From Bacteroidota bacterium (GTDB taxonomy: Bacteria > Bacteroidota > Bacteroidia > NS11-12g > UBA955): a DNA stretch of 64,000 nt. Below are positions 1 through 9,120 of the stretch, piece by piece. Numbering within the stretch: the stretch's first letter is position 1; the number at the start of each line of letters is the position of its first letter. The notes under the pieces were generated by a model, which was not told the DNA's origin, made no database searches, and saw nothing but the letters and a program-made list of their open reading frames with translations. The stretch covers positions 124,001 to 188,000 of the forward strand of contig JAMLHC010000006.1 in the NCBI GenBank assembly GCA_023957335.1. The letters are read 5' to 3'. The position numbers and the translations under genes were made by a program.

Positions 1-1
1 C

Positions 2-400
2 TATCAAGGCAAACACATTACATATCTGTCAAGATATTTTGATTTAAATGATTCGCTTTTTCATGCTACCGATGAACAGATTAGCGGAAAAATGATACCT
101 CAACTCAAACTTATATTTCCAAAATTTGACTTGGACTCCATTCAACAAGTGCGTGTTTTCAGAACCTCATTTGCAGCAACAGTTTGTGATTTAAATTTTT
201 CACAAAAAATCATAGACTGCGAAACGGAATTTGCCAATTTATATATTGCCAATATGGCACATATCTACCCCGATGAAAGGAGCGTAAACAATAGCATCCG
301 CGTGGCTGCTGAAGCTTGCAGAGTAATGGGCTACAACTCTGTTAAAGTACCCGAAGGTTCCTCTCTTTCAGGCAAAATCGGTTTTGGCGAAAATCAATAA
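2..400 (+). CDS. NAD(P)/FAD-dependent amine oxidase-like protein, C-terminal part
   Basis: The frame is open from the left window edge, so only the last 132 residues are visible. The stretch LYIANMAHIYPDERSVN near the end matches the C-terminal FAD-contacting region of protoporphyrinogen-oxidase/amine-oxidase-like flavoproteins (pattern 'YLANTAQIYPEDRG'), which in Bacteroidota often sit beside glycosyltransferases of surface polysaccharide synthesis, as here. The Rossmann GxGxxG motif would lie outside the window, so the flavoprotein assignment depends on this C-terminal signature alone. An internal ATG at 92 is not the start, because the coding frame continues upstream of it. Substrate cannot be named. 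Confidence 0.65.
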   Translation, partial: YQGKHITYLSRYFDLNDSLFHATDEQISGKMIPQLKLIFPKFDLDSIQQVRVFRTSFAATVCDLNFSQKIIDCETEFANLYIANMAHIYPDERSVNNSIRVAAEACRVMGYNSVKVPEGSSLSGKIGFGENQ

Positions 401-511
401 TAAGGACACACTTCCAAAACTGTTATGACACTTATTTCATTTCAATTATGCTCTGATTTTCTCTGTTAATTTATCTGTTTATCACCATTTTACTTTTAAT
501 TCGCACTCGCC

Positions 512-1471
512 ATGATATCCATTGTAATTCCGATTTTCAACGAAGAACAAATTCTTCAACAGCTCTATGACCGCCTTGTTGGCGCAGCTCCATTATGGAA
601 AGAGGATTATGAAATTATTTTAGTAGATGATGGTTCGCGAGATAATTCAATAGAAATAATGCGCGGGTTTGTTGCCCAAAACTCACATTTCAAGGTATTA
701 AAACTAAGTCGAAACTTTGGACATCAACCTGCAATTACAGCAGGTATCAAGAAAGCCAAAGGAGATGCTGTGATAGTTATGGATGGCGATTTGCAAGACC
801 CTCCGGAAGAGCTTCCTCGATTTTTGGATAAATGGAGAGAAGGCTATCATGTTGTGTATGCCATTAGAACTAAGCGCAAAGAAGGATTGTTTAAACGAAT
901 TGCTTACAAAACCTTTTACAGACTGCTTGCCAGAATCAGTGATATAGATATTCCAATCGACTCAGGTGATTTTAGTGTGATGGACAGAAAAGTTGTCAAT
1001 GCATTAAACATCGAAATGCCGGAGAATATTCGATACGTGCGTGGTCTGAGAGCCTATGCGGGGTTCAAACAAATCGGAGTAGCTTATGAACGAGCTGAAA
1101 GAGCCGGTGGCGAGGTCAAATTCACTTTCAGAAAACTTGTCAAACTTGCTATTGACGGAATCTTTGACTTTTCAACTTTCCCGTTGAGATTGGCTACTTA
1201 CTTCGGACTTATCATTTCTATACCTTCTTTTCTGCTTGGTGTTTTCTTTATTGTTCATCGTATGCTCAATTTCAAAATATTTGGCTATTCACCACAAGAC
1301 ACACCCGGTATGGCAACGCTTGCAGTAGCAATGTTCTTTTTGGGGGGTGTGCTATTAGTCATTTTGGGCGTTATTGGAGAATATATCGGTAGGATTTACA
1401 TTGAGGTCAAAAAACGACCTTTTTACCTGATAGAAGAAGAAATTGTGAATGAAGGGAAAAAACAGGTTTAA
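512..1471 (+). CDS. Glycosyltransferase family 2, polyprenol-phosphate type (DPM1/GtrB-like)
   Basis: This 319-residue protein has a GT-A fold N-terminus: ISIVIPIFNEE at the start, the nucleotide-sugar motif VDDGSRDNS at about residues 38-46 and DGDLQDPPE at about 91. Two hydrophobic segments near residues 220-250 and 265-295 end in the signature GVIGEYIGRIYIEVKKRP, typical of membrane enzymes that load a sugar onto undecaprenyl/dolichyl phosphate (DPM1, GtrB, ArnC families). It probably acts at the inner face of the cytoplasmic membrane in surface glycan synthesis. The sugar is unknown. The start ATG at 512 gives the full N-terminal motif. A flavoprotein lies immediately upstream. Confidence 0.88.
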   Translation: MISIVIPIFNEEQILQQLYDRLVGAAPLWKEDYEIILVDDGSRDNSIEIMRGFVAQNSHFKVLKLSRNFGHQPAITAGIKKAKGDAVIVMDGDLQDPPEELPRFLDKWREGYHVVYAIRTKRKEGLFKRIAYKTFYRLLARISDIDIPIDSGDFSVMDRKVVNALNIEMPENIRYVRGLRAYAGFKQIGVAYERAERAGGEVKFTFRKLVKLAIDGIFDFSTFPLRLATYFGLIISIPSFLLGVFFIVHRMLNFKIFGYSPQDTPGMATLAVAMFFLGGVLLVILGVIGEYIGRIYIEVKKRPFYLIEEEIVNEGKKQV

Positions 1472-1580
1472 ATTTAATCACGACTCCCCTACTTCCGCAC
1501 TCATCCCTCAAGGTACAGAAGCTCTTTTTTTATCCCAAATATTTACCGAATTTTGGAAACTCAATTTTCAACTAAACTTA

Positions 1581-2405
1581 ATGCGATTTTATTTACATGT
1601 TGCCCTTGTCTTGGGTATTTTATTAACAGCCTCCAATCGTTTGGAAGCCCAAAAGAAAAAAGATATTATTTATGAAAATGCTACTATCGGATTATCCATA
1701 GTGCCTTCACTTCATGGTGGTTTCCTTGCGATGAAAGGAACTTCTAAAGAACTGAAAGATTCATTGCGTAAAGCAGACCAACTTAAAAGTGTTCTTGATT
1801 TTGGGGCACAGTTTAGATTTAATACAGGAAAGGACTGGATTGTAACCACCGGTATTTACTACAGCAACAAAGGATTGAGAAGAGTTAAAGAACCAATCAA
1901 TCTCTTGGATGTCATTCACGACAACATGCCTCCGGACAAAGTAAAGATTAGTGATGATATGCAAGGTTTTACAAGACAGATTTATTACAATATCAATTAC
2001 CACTTCTTAGAGATTCCGGTGCTATTCGGAAAGGACTTTACCCCTAAGAGAATGAAAAATGAAGAGTTGCGTTTCTCTTGGTACTTTGGCGGTTCTCTTG
2101 AAGGATTACTAAAACACGACATGAAAATCGAGTTCAGAGGCTTTGAGCCTTATGGAATGAAAGAATACACGCTCAACAAAAATGAGACCGAGCTAAAACC
2201 TTTGATTGTAAACGCTTCTGTAATTATTGGAGCGAGAGTTGATGTTGATTTATATCCCAAAATGCGGCTCTATTTTCAACCTAATATCAGAAAGCAAGTC
2301 ATTTTTGCCAGTTACGGCATAGAAAAGCACCACCTTTATACTTTGAGTGCTGAAATAGGTATCAACTATGCGGTGAGCACAAACAGAAAAAACAAAACAT
2401 TATGA
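1581..2405 (+). CDS. Outer-membrane beta-barrel (PorT-family-like) protein
   Basis: A 274-residue protein starting at MRFYLHVALVLGILL, a clear Sec signal peptide ending near LEAQ. The frame is open back to an ATG at 1449, but that start would overlap the upstream glycosyltransferase and add a non-secretory leader, so 1581 is preferred. Alternating hydrophobic strands (GAQFRFNTGKDWIVTTGIYYSNKG, SWYFGGSLEG, IIGARVDVDLYPKMRLYFQP, in separate places) fit a small outer-membrane beta-barrel of the PorT/OmpA-like porin type common in Bacteroidota. The stop overlaps the dtd start (ATGA at 2402-2405), indicating translational coupling. Function unknown. Confidence 0.7.
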   Translation: MRFYLHVALVLGILLTASNRLEAQKKKDIIYENATIGLSIVPSLHGGFLAMKGTSKELKDSLRKADQLKSVLDFGAQFRFNTGKDWIVTTGIYYSNKGLRRVKEPINLLDVIHDNMPPDKVKISDDMQGFTRQIYYNINYHFLEIPVLFGKDFTPKRMKNEELRFSWYFGGSLEGLLKHDMKIEFRGFEPYGMKEYTLNKNETELKPLIVNASVIIGARVDVDLYPKMRLYFQPNIRKQVIFASYGIEKHHLYTLSAEIGINYAVSTNRKNKTL

Positions 2406-2854
2406 GGGCACTTGTCCAACGAGTTTCTGAAGCATCTGTTGTGGCAGATGGCAAAACTTCGGGCTCCATACGACAAGGATTGTTACTATTTATTGGGATT
2501 GAAGCAGAAGACACGCTGGATGACATTCGCTATCTTGTCTCCAAGATTACTCAACTGCGCATTTTTACCGATTTGGAAAACAACATGAATCTTTCTATTC
2601 AGAACATCAACGGAAGTTTGCTTGTTGTGAGTCAGTTTACGCTGCACGCATTGACCAAGAAGGGAAACAGACCTTCATTTATAAAAGCTGCTCCTGCGCT
2701 TGTTTCTCAACCTTTATTTGATACCTTTGTCAAAGAGTTGAAGGAATTTTCAGGCTTGGAAGTGCAAACCGGAATCTTTGGAGCAGATATGAAAGTACAC
2801 CTGATTAATGATGGACCTGTAACAATTTGGTTGGACAGTAAGAACAAAGAGTAA
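2402..2854 (+). CDS. dtd: D-aminoacyl-tRNA deacylase
   Basis: This 150-residue protein (the usual family length) hydrolyses D-aminoacyl-tRNAs and mischarged glycyl-tRNA(Ala), a cytoplasmic proofreading step in translation. Visible family features are the N-terminal MRALVQRVSEASV, the active-site strand LVVSQFTLHA (SQFTL motif) around residue 80, and the C-terminal NDGPVTIWLDS, which carries the cross-subunit Gly-Pro element. It starts inside the stop of the preceding gene (ATGA) and is followed after 5 bases by the helicase gene, so the three are likely co-transcribed. Full length, nothing missing. Confidence 0.96.
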   Translation: MRALVQRVSEASVVADGKTSGSIRQGLLLFIGIEAEDTLDDIRYLVSKITQLRIFTDLENNMNLSIQNINGSLLVVSQFTLHALTKKGNRPSFIKAAPALVSQPLFDTFVKELKEFSGLEVQTGIFGADMKVHLINDGPVTIWLDSKNKE

Positions 2855-2859
2855 AGAAT

Positions 2860-5121
2860 ATGGACAAAAACCTATTAGACAGCAATTCATTATTTGATTT
2901 AGCAGTTAAGTATGTTAACCAAACCCAATGCAATCTCTTTATTACCGGACGTGCTGGAACGGGCAAAACAACTTTCCTGCATTATATTGTCAAAAACTCA
3001 CTCAAAAAAAGTGTCATAGTCGCTCCTACCGGTGTGGCAGCTATCAATGCCGGTGGCGTTACCATCCATTCACTCTTCCAACTTCCTTTCGGACTTTTTT
3101 TGCCTGACAGCACATTGTCTAATACTCATTCTGCAATCACCGTCAACAACCGTTATTCTTTGATGCAGCATACAAGAATGGGAAGCAGCAAACGCAAGTT
3201 GCTGCAAGAAATGGAACTGCTTATTATTGATGAAGTGTCCATGGTCAAAGCCGACACTTTTGACGCCATAGATACGGTATTGAGAAATATACGCAGAAGA
3301 CCCAATGAACCATTTGGAGGAGTGCAACTTTTATGTATTGGTGACTTGTTTCAATTACCGCCTGTGGTGAAAGACGATGAATGGCGTTTGATGAGCGAAT
3401 ATTATAAAAGTCCATTCTTTTTTGATGCACAGGTAGCAAAAGAAATGCACTTGATTCAAATAGAATTTGAGAAGGTTTATCGCCAAAGCAATCGCTCTTA
3501 TATAGGCTTGCTCAACAGAATCAGAGAAAATCGCGCAGAATACGAAGACTTAGATGATTTGAATCAAAATCATTACAAACCGGATTTTGTTCCAAACGAT
3601 GGTGAGAATTATATAACCTTATGTTCACACAATGCTGCAGCCGATGATATTAACCGCAAACAACTTGCGTCATTAAACTCTCGTGAACATTTTTACGAAG
3701 CCGAAATTTCCGATGACTTTGCAGAGAACCTGTTTCCGGCTCCTCGAATTTTGACACTCAAAGAAGGTGCGCAAATCATGTTTATCAAGAACGACAGTGG
3801 CAATGACCGCAAATTCTATAACGGTAAACTTGCTGTGATAGAACGTATTAGCAGCGGAGAGATTTGGGTCAAATTTGAAAATGAATCGGAACTGTTTCAA
3901 ATACCAAAATTAGAATGGGAAAATATCCGCTATAACTTTAATGAAAAAACACATAAAATAGAAGAGAAAAAGCTGGGTTCTTTCAAACAATACCCCATCA
4001 AACTCGCTTGGGCTGTAACCATTCACAAAAGTCAAGGCTTAACATTTGAGCGCGCAATCGTGGATGCAGGGCGTTCTTTTTCTGAAGGGCAAGTGTATGT
4101 AGCCCTAAGTCGTTTAAGTTCCCCCGAAGGTTTGGTGTTAAAAACACCTATTGAGCCGCGCAGTGTCAGAAGCAGTCTGCAAGTGGTTGAATTTATGGAA
4201 GACATTACTTCCGAAGACGAACTTGAAGAGCAGCTTCCAAATTGGCAAAGGGAATACTTACATCATATTCTGCTCAACAACTTTAGTTTGACAAAACTTG
4301 AAGAAGATTTTACTCAATTTCGTAATATATTAAATGAAATAACGGTTCCAGACAGGGTTTTGACAGACAGAAATGCACGTAAGTGGCTTGCTATCATTGC
4401 TGACATGAACAAAGTAGCAGAGAAATTTATTGTCAGTTTACGCAACTCTATTCTACCCAATGCCGACAAAGACGGCTATCAACTCTTGGCACAAAGAGTA
4501 GAGTCTGCAATGACTTATTTTATAAAGGAAATTGACGAAAAAATACTGTTTTCTATAGCCAAATACAGAGCAGATATCAGACACGAAAAAGTATCTAAAA
4601 AATTCAACACCCTAATCAGCACGCTCTCAGATGAAGTCGAGCTCAAAAAAGCACTGTTCAAATCCACAAATGCGTTGATACAAGGGCTCATGAGAGCAGG
4701 TAATATCTCTCAGCTTTTGGATGAATATTACAACGGGGTCATTAACTCCGTACAAACTATCAAGGAAGAAGCAGTACCGATGAAAGTAAAAAAAGCCGAA
4801 AAAGGCGACAGCAATCGCGCTACACTTATTTTATTCAAAGATGGTAAAACATTAGAAGATATTATGGAAACAAGGTCTTTGGCTAAATCAACCATAGAAG
4901 GGCACTTGGCATCTTTTGTTCTGACAGGCGAAATATCTCCTTTTGAGTTAATGGATAAAGACAGAGTGCAGGAGTTGCTTGCTGCCATCAAAGGCAACCC
5001 CGACAAATCAATAGGTGAAATCAGGCAGATGCAAGGCGAATCGTGTAGTTTTAGCGAACTTCGCATTGTACAAAACTATTGGAAATACTTGCTAAACCTC
5101 AAAGCACAATCCAAAAATTAA
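2860..5121 (+). CDS. Pif1-like SF1 helicase with C-terminal HRDC/HTH region
   Basis: 753 residues. Helicase motifs run in order: Walker A GRAGTGKTTF (about residues 30-39), APTGVAA (Ia), LIIDEVSMV (Walker B, about 123-131), GDLFQLPPV (III), AVTIHKSQGLTFE and VYVALSRLSS (V and VI, about 385-425). This is the Pif1/RecD2-like branch of superfamily 1, 5'-3' DNA helicases in replication-fork and G-quadruplex maintenance. The tail (about residues 450-753) has an HRDC-like helical region followed by a helix-turn-helix of the HTH_40 type (LEDIMETRSLAKSTIEGHL), the architecture common in Bacteroidota. It follows dtd after 5 bases. Confidence 0.9.
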   Translation: MDKNLLDSNSLFDLAVKYVNQTQCNLFITGRAGTGKTTFLHYIVKNSLKKSVIVAPTGVAAINAGGVTIHSLFQLPFGLFLPDSTLSNTHSAITVNNRYSLMQHTRMGSSKRKLLQEMELLIIDEVSMVKADTFDAIDTVLRNIRRRPNEPFGGVQLLCIGDLFQLPPVVKDDEWRLMSEYYKSPFFFDAQVAKEMHLIQIEFEKVYRQSNRSYIGLLNRIRENRAEYEDLDDLNQNHYKPDFVPNDGENYITLCSHNAAADDINRKQLASLNSREHFYEAEISDDFAENLFPAPRILTLKEGAQIMFIKNDSGNDRKFYNGKLAVIERISSGEIWVKFENESELFQIPKLEWENIRYNFNEKTHKIEEKKLGSFKQYPIKLAWAVTIHKSQGLTFERAIVDAGRSFSEGQVYVALSRLSSPEGLVLKTPIEPRSVRSSLQVVEFMEDITSEDELEEQLPNWQREYLHHILLNNFSLTKLEEDFTQFRNILNEITVPDRVLTDRNARKWLAIIADMNKVAEKFIVSLRNSILPNADKDGYQLLAQRVESAMTYFIKEIDEKILFSIAKYRADIRHEKVSKKFNTLISTLSDEVELKKALFKSTNALIQGLMRAGNISQLLDEYYNGVINSVQTIKEEAVPMKVKKAEKGDSNRATLILFKDGKTLEDIMETRSLAKSTIEGHLASFVLTGEISPFELMDKDRVQELLAAIKGNPDKSIGEIRQMQGESCSFSELRIVQNYWKYLLNLKAQSKN

Positions 5122-5205
5122 ATTTTCTCCCTATTTTAGGATAAATCCAAAACGCGTTTAGTCAAAATCTTGCAATTTTATCCTTTATTACATGGGCGCA
5201 ATGAC

Positions 5206-5213
5206 TATTTTTG
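5206..5213 (+). promoter_or_regulatory. Putative Bacteroidota -7 promoter box for kdsA
   Basis: TATTTTTG fits the Bacteroidota consensus TAnnTTTG. The last G lies 7 bases before the ATG at 5220, so transcription would begin at or beside the start codon (leaderless). A convincing -33 TTTG was not found. Confidence 0.5.
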
Positions 5214-5219
5214 CACTTC

Positions 5220-6035
5220 ATGACTCCAAACATTCCGGGCATCGCTCATGGCGACAGTTCAAATTTCTTTTTGCTTGCAGGACCTTGCGCAGCCGAAAGT
5301 CGCGAACTGATGATGCAAGTAGCTGAACAGCTTGTCAAAGTAACAGACAAACTCAAAATTCCTTATATATTTAAGGCATCCTACAAAAAAGCCAACCGCA
5401 CACGCTTGGACTCTTTTACAGGCGTGGGTGATGAAAAAGCACTCCAATGGCTGGCTGATGTCCGCAAAGAATTTGGCATTCCTGTGGTTACTGATATCCA
5501 TTCAGATCTTGAGGCAGAGATGGCGGCTGAATATGCAGATGTGCTGCAAATCCCTGCATTTTTGTTCAGGCAAACCGAATTGCTTGTAGCAGCAGCCAAA
5601 ACAGGCAAATTTATCAATATCAAAAAAGGTCAATTTGCAGGTCCCAACGCCATGCAACATGCGGCTCAGAAAGTCAAAGACTGCGGCAACTCTCATATTA
5701 TGCTCACAGAACGCGGCACATTCTTTGGTTATTCAGACCTCGTAGTGGATTTCAGAAGCATACCTGCAATGCAAGCGTTTGGCAGTCCGGTTGTAATGGA
5801 TGTAACCCATTCATTGCAACAACCCAACACGAGTTCGGGCGTAACGGGCGGTTTGCCACATTTAATCGGAAAAATGGGAAATGCGGCTATTGCTATGGGA
5901 GTGGACGGTATTTTTATGGAAACCCACCCTGAACCGAGCAAAGCACTCTCTGACGGAGCCAATATGTTACCCTTGGCACAAGTTGAAGAGAAACTCACCC
6001 AATGGACAAGAATTCGCGAGACTATTTTGAAATGA
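5220..6035 (+). CDS. kdsA: 3-deoxy-8-phosphooctulonate (KDO-8-P) synthase
   Basis: Condenses phosphoenolpyruvate with arabinose 5-phosphate to KDO-8-phosphate, the first committed step to the KDO of lipopolysaccharide, in the cytoplasm. The 271-residue chain shows [10 protein letters not shown] near the N-terminus, [12 protein letters not shown] (PEP/phosphate binding), [20 protein letters not shown] and [10 protein letters not shown], all family hallmarks. The ATG at 5220 is preferred over an in-frame TTG at 5211, because the TTG lies inside the promoter box. It overlaps the next gene (ATGA). Being beside lolD, it places envelope biogenesis genes together. Confidence 0.95.
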   Translation: MTPNIPGIAHGDSSNFFLLAGPCAAESRELMMQVAEQLVKVTDKLKIPYIFKASYKKANRTRLDSFTGVGDEKALQWLADVRKEFGIPVVTDIHSDLEAEMAAEYADVLQIPAFLFRQTELLVAAAKTGKFINIKKGQFAGPNAMQHAAQKVKDCGNSHIMLTERGTFFGYSDLVVDFRSIPAMQAFGSPVVMDVTHSLQQPNTSSGVTGGLPHLIGKMGNAAIAMGVDGIFMETHPEPSKALSDGANMLPLAQVEEKLTQWTRIRETILK

Positions 6036-6682
6036 TTAAAGCAGAAGGCATACAAAAAAATTTCGGACGTTTGCAGGTACTCAAAGGTATAGACCTTGAG
6101 ATTGGCAAAGGAGAGATTGTTACCATTGTAGGGGATTCGGGTGCAGGCAAAACCACCTTACTGCACATTTTAGGAACATTGGACAAACCAGACTCCGGAC
6201 GATTGGAAATCAATGGAAATCGAATTGACACTTTGCGTTCTAACGCTTTGTCAAAATTCAGAAACAAAAACATAGGCTTTGTATTTCAGTTTCACCATTT
6301 ATTGCCTGAGTTTACTGCTCTCGAAAACGTATGTATTCCGGCTTGGATAGCCAAAGAGAATAAAAAAAGTGCCATGCAAAGAGCCAAAGAATTATTGGAC
6401 TTGCTAAAACTCTCCGAACGCTTTGAACACAAGCCTTCGCAACTGTCGGGGGGAGAGCAACAAAGAGTAGCAGTAGCAAGGGCTTTAATCAATAATCCGG
6501 CAGTAATTTTTGCAGATGAGCCGAGCGGAAATTTAGACTCAAAAAATGCTGAAGATCTGCACAAATTGTTTTTTGATTTAAGACAAAGCTACAATCAAAC
6601 CTTTGTGATTGTTACCCACAACAAGGAATTGGCTAACCAAAGCGACCGAACATTGACCATCAAAGACGGATTAATTTTATAA
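6032..6682 (+). CDS. lolD: ABC transporter ATP-binding protein, LolD-like
   Basis: 216-residue ATPase with Walker [11 protein letters not shown]-loop [11 protein letters not shown], signature [15 protein letters not shown] and Walker [14 protein letters not shown]. The sequence and length fit the LolD/MacB (MJ0796) class, which powers release of lipoproteins from the inner membrane (LolCDE) or export through FtsX-like permeases. No permease gene is adjacent, so LolD is inferred from similarity of motifs and from frequent solitary occurrence in Bacteroidota. The chosen ATG (6032) overlaps the kdsA stop as ATGA. An alternative ATG at 6002 would overlap kdsA by 34 bases. Confidence 0.82.
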   Translation: MIKAEGIQKNFGRLQVLKGIDLEIGKGEIVTIVGDSGAGKTTLLHILGTLDKPDSGRLEINGNRIDTLRSNALSKFRNKNIGFVFQFHHLLPEFTALENVCIPAWIAKENKKSAMQRAKELLDLLKLSERFEHKPSQLSGGEQQRVAVARALINNPAVIFADEPSGNLDSKNAEDLHKLFFDLRQSYNQTFVIVTHNKELANQSDRTLTIKDGLIL

Positions 6683-6687
6683 GAAAA

Positions 6688-7905
6688 ATGAGAAAAATCG
6701 CAAATACAATGCACAAAAAACTCTTTTTAGTTTGGGTTGCAATCTTCTTTCCCCTACTGCAATCATGTGCGCAACCACCGGAAACCCCTCTCACTTATGC
6801 ACAAAGATTGATACAAGACAAACAATACTTCACTGCATTTGAATTTCTTGACAGCCTTGACCCCGGCAACAAAAACCCCGATATTTTCCTTGCCAAACAA
6901 GACATTGCCATTAAGTATCACATTGCCACTGTGATGCACCAAATGTTTGCTTTTGAAAACCTTAATAAAAATCAAAATATTCTGCAAATGCGCAAACAAC
7001 AAGGCAATTTCCAGATGAAGAACTTCCCTGTTCAAGCAATTTTTGACACATTAATACAACAAAATCCTGAGCGTTATGATTTGTACAACGGAGCTGCCGA
7101 GTTTTATTACGAAATTATGAAAAACTATCCTGAAGGCTGGATCATGAAAAAGAATGAAATTGTAAAAAAGATAGAAAAATACGCCCCTGTTGCCGTTAAG
7201 AACAAAGTGGCATCTGCCAAGACCTATTATGTAATGGCATATTTGTATTCGCAGAAAGAGGATTACAACCAAGCAATGACCTATTATGCCATCACCTTGG
7301 ACAAAGACCCTGCATTTGCTGATGCCTATTATAATTTAGCACTTACTCAAATGTATCGCAAAGAGTTTTTGGCTGCCTTGTCTGCCGTACAATCTGCCAT
7401 GGATTTATATACCGACAGTATTTCTCAATCCGAATCTAACCGCCTTGCCGGCTATATCTGCGAAGAACTTTCGGACGATGTGCAAGCCTACAAATATTTC
7501 CTCCAAGCATGGAATCTCAACCCTAAGAACCTTGACAATATCCACGCACTCACTGACATTTCTATCAGACTCAAAAAATCAGAATACAAGAAATACACCC
7601 TGATTTATTTTGAAACAGAACCCGAAAATGCAGCAGTTTATGGTGGGTTAATTGAAATCTATGCCCAATACAACAAAGCCAAAGAATTGATTTCATTCTT
7701 TGAGGAACAAATGCCCAAATACACGAGCAACAGCAAAGTGCTGGCTAATCTTTACTATTTCACAGCCGGATTAATCTACAAAACTGATAAAGACAAAGCG
7801 GCTCAATATCTAAAAGAAGCCAAAACACAATTCAAGAAATTTTTGCCTGAAAAAGATGAAATTTTCACCCTCATTGATGACAAGTTAGAAGAACTCAAAA
7901 GATAG
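6688..7905 (+). CDS. TPR-repeat lipoprotein
   Basis: 405 residues with a lipoprotein signal peptide (FPLLQSCAQ, lipobox Cys), so it is probably anchored in the outer membrane facing the periplasm. An in-frame ATG at 6709 (MHKKLFLVW) gives a more compact signal peptide and may be the true start. Tetratricopeptide-like helices are visible in the middle (AKTYYVMAYLYSQKEDYNQ, then DPAFADAYYNLALTQM and the following pair), roughly residues 165-285. TPRs mediate protein-protein contacts. No specific partner can be named. It lies 5 bases after lolD and abuts the next gene, in one probable operon. Confidence 0.8.
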   Translation: MRKIANTMHKKLFLVWVAIFFPLLQSCAQPPETPLTYAQRLIQDKQYFTAFEFLDSLDPGNKNPDIFLAKQDIAIKYHIATVMHQMFAFENLNKNQNILQMRKQQGNFQMKNFPVQAIFDTLIQQNPERYDLYNGAAEFYYEIMKNYPEGWIMKKNEIVKKIEKYAPVAVKNKVASAKTYYVMAYLYSQKEDYNQAMTYYAITLDKDPAFADAYYNLALTQMYRKEFLAALSAVQSAMDLYTDSISQSESNRLAGYICEELSDDVQAYKYFLQAWNLNPKNLDNIHALTDISIRLKKSEYKKYTLIYFETEPENAAVYGGLIEIYAQYNKAKELISFFEEQMPKYTSNSKVLANLYYFTAGLIYKTDKDKAAQYLKEAKTQFKKFLPEKDEIFTLIDDKLEELKR

Positions 7906-8340
7906 ATGCCCTCCACAACTGTACCCATATTACAATCTAACATTATCGTCTTCTTTGATGGCGTTTGTAATCTGTGCAATAGCGCTGTACAGTTCATCAT
8001 TAAACGCGACAAAAAAAATATCTTTCTTTTTTCGGCACTCCAATCACAGGCTACAGAACAACTTTTACAACAACAAGGAATTAAGTTAAACAATACAAAG
8101 CAACCGGAATCTATCATTGTGCTGACCAATGGCAAATGTTATGACAAAAGTTCGGCTGCTCTTATCATAGCCAAACATCTGGGCTTATTTTGGTCTTTAA
8201 TGCAAGTTTTTTGGATAATTCCCAAACCGCTTAGAGACGCAGTTTATATGTTTATTTCCAGAAACCGATACAAATGGTTTGGCAAACAAGAAAGCTGCAT
8301 GATTCCCACCCCTGAACTCAAAGCAAAATTTATTGCATGA
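7906..8340 (+). CDS. DCC-family thiol-disulfide oxidoreductase (DUF393)
   Basis: 144 residues. The motif FFDGVCNLCNSAVQFIIKRD contains the DGxCxxC-type dithiol that names the DCC family, and the FSALQSQ that follows is also typical. A role in thiol-disulfide exchange is predicted from the family, with no substrate known. The start directly follows the stop of the TPR gene, and the stop overlaps the methyltransferase start (ATGA at 8337-8340), so it is translated within the same operon. The family is well represented in Bacteroidota. Confidence 0.87.
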   Translation: MPSTTVPILQSNIIVFFDGVCNLCNSAVQFIIKRDKKNIFLFSALQSQATEQLLQQQGIKLNNTKQPESIIVLTNGKCYDKSSAALIIAKHLGLFWSLMQVFWIIPKPLRDAVYMFISRNRYKWFGKQESCMIPTPELKAKFIA

Positions 8341-9119
8341 ACCTGATTACCAGCAAAGACAATCCATTGTTCAAGAAGATTCTCAAACTTGATAAGTCAA
8401 GAGAGCGTAGAGAAAGTGGGTTGTTTGTAATAGAAGGAAAGAAAGAACTGTTAATGGCAGTTGCAAACGGATATGTGATTACAGATGTAGTGTTAGCAGA
8501 AACCACAGTACTTACAGAATCCGAGCAAAAACAATTAGCTAACATTCCCAATCAACAAAGGTTCAGCAATTCACTTTTCAGTAAATTAACCTACCGCAAT
8601 GAGCTATCATCTTGCTTGGCAATAGCCAAAATACCCCATCATGATTTAGACAAAATTAAACTATCCAAAAACGCACTTGTGATAGTGCTCGAAAGCGTTG
8701 AAAAACCAGGAAATTTGGGCGCTATCCTTCGCACTGCCGATGCTTGTGCTGCAGACGCTGTCATTGTTTGTGAAGAGAAATCAGATTTTTACAATCCTAA
8801 TGTAATTCGCTCCAGCGTAGGAACAATATTCTCTGTAAACAAAGCTTCAGCAGACAAAGAACAAGTCCGCAAGTGGATGAAAGATAAGCATCTCCACGTG
8901 TTTACTACTTTTATTGAAAATGCCCTACCCTATCATCAGGCTGACTTCTACTCATCTTGCGCCATCGTATTAGGCACAGAAGCAACGGGACTAACCGATT
9001 TCTGGCGACACAAGGACTATCAAAACATTGTGGTTCCAATGCAAGGGCAAAACGACTCACTGAACGTGTCTGTGGCAGCCGCCATTATGATGTTTGAAGC
9101 AAGAAAACAAAAAGGATAG
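8337..9119 (+). CDS. TrmH/SpoU-family RNA 2'-O-methyltransferase
   Basis: 260 residues. The SPOUT knot motifs are plain: motif 1 EKPGNLGAILRTADA, motif 2 IVLGTEATGL and motif 3 PMQGQNDSLNVSVAAAI. The N-terminal region (KDNPLFKKILKLDKSRERRESG, split over about residues 5-28) resembles the substrate-binding L30e-like domain of RlmB/TsnR enzymes. It methylates a ribose 2'-OH in rRNA or tRNA using AdoMet. The exact position (for example 23S G2251 for RlmB) cannot be decided by eye. Last gene of the kdsA operon. It ends one base before the convergent T9SS gene. Confidence 0.9.
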   Translation: MNLITSKDNPLFKKILKLDKSRERRESGLFVIEGKKELLMAVANGYVITDVVLAETTVLTESEQKQLANIPNQQRFSNSLFSKLTYRNELSSCLAIAKIPHHDLDKIKLSKNALVIVLESVEKPGNLGAILRTADACAADAVIVCEEKSDFYNPNVIRSSVGTIFSVNKASADKEQVRKWMKDKHLHVFTTFIENALPYHQADFYSSCAIVLGTEATGLTDFWRHKDYQNIVVPMQGQNDSLNVSVAAAIMMFEARKQKG

Positions 9120-9120
9120 C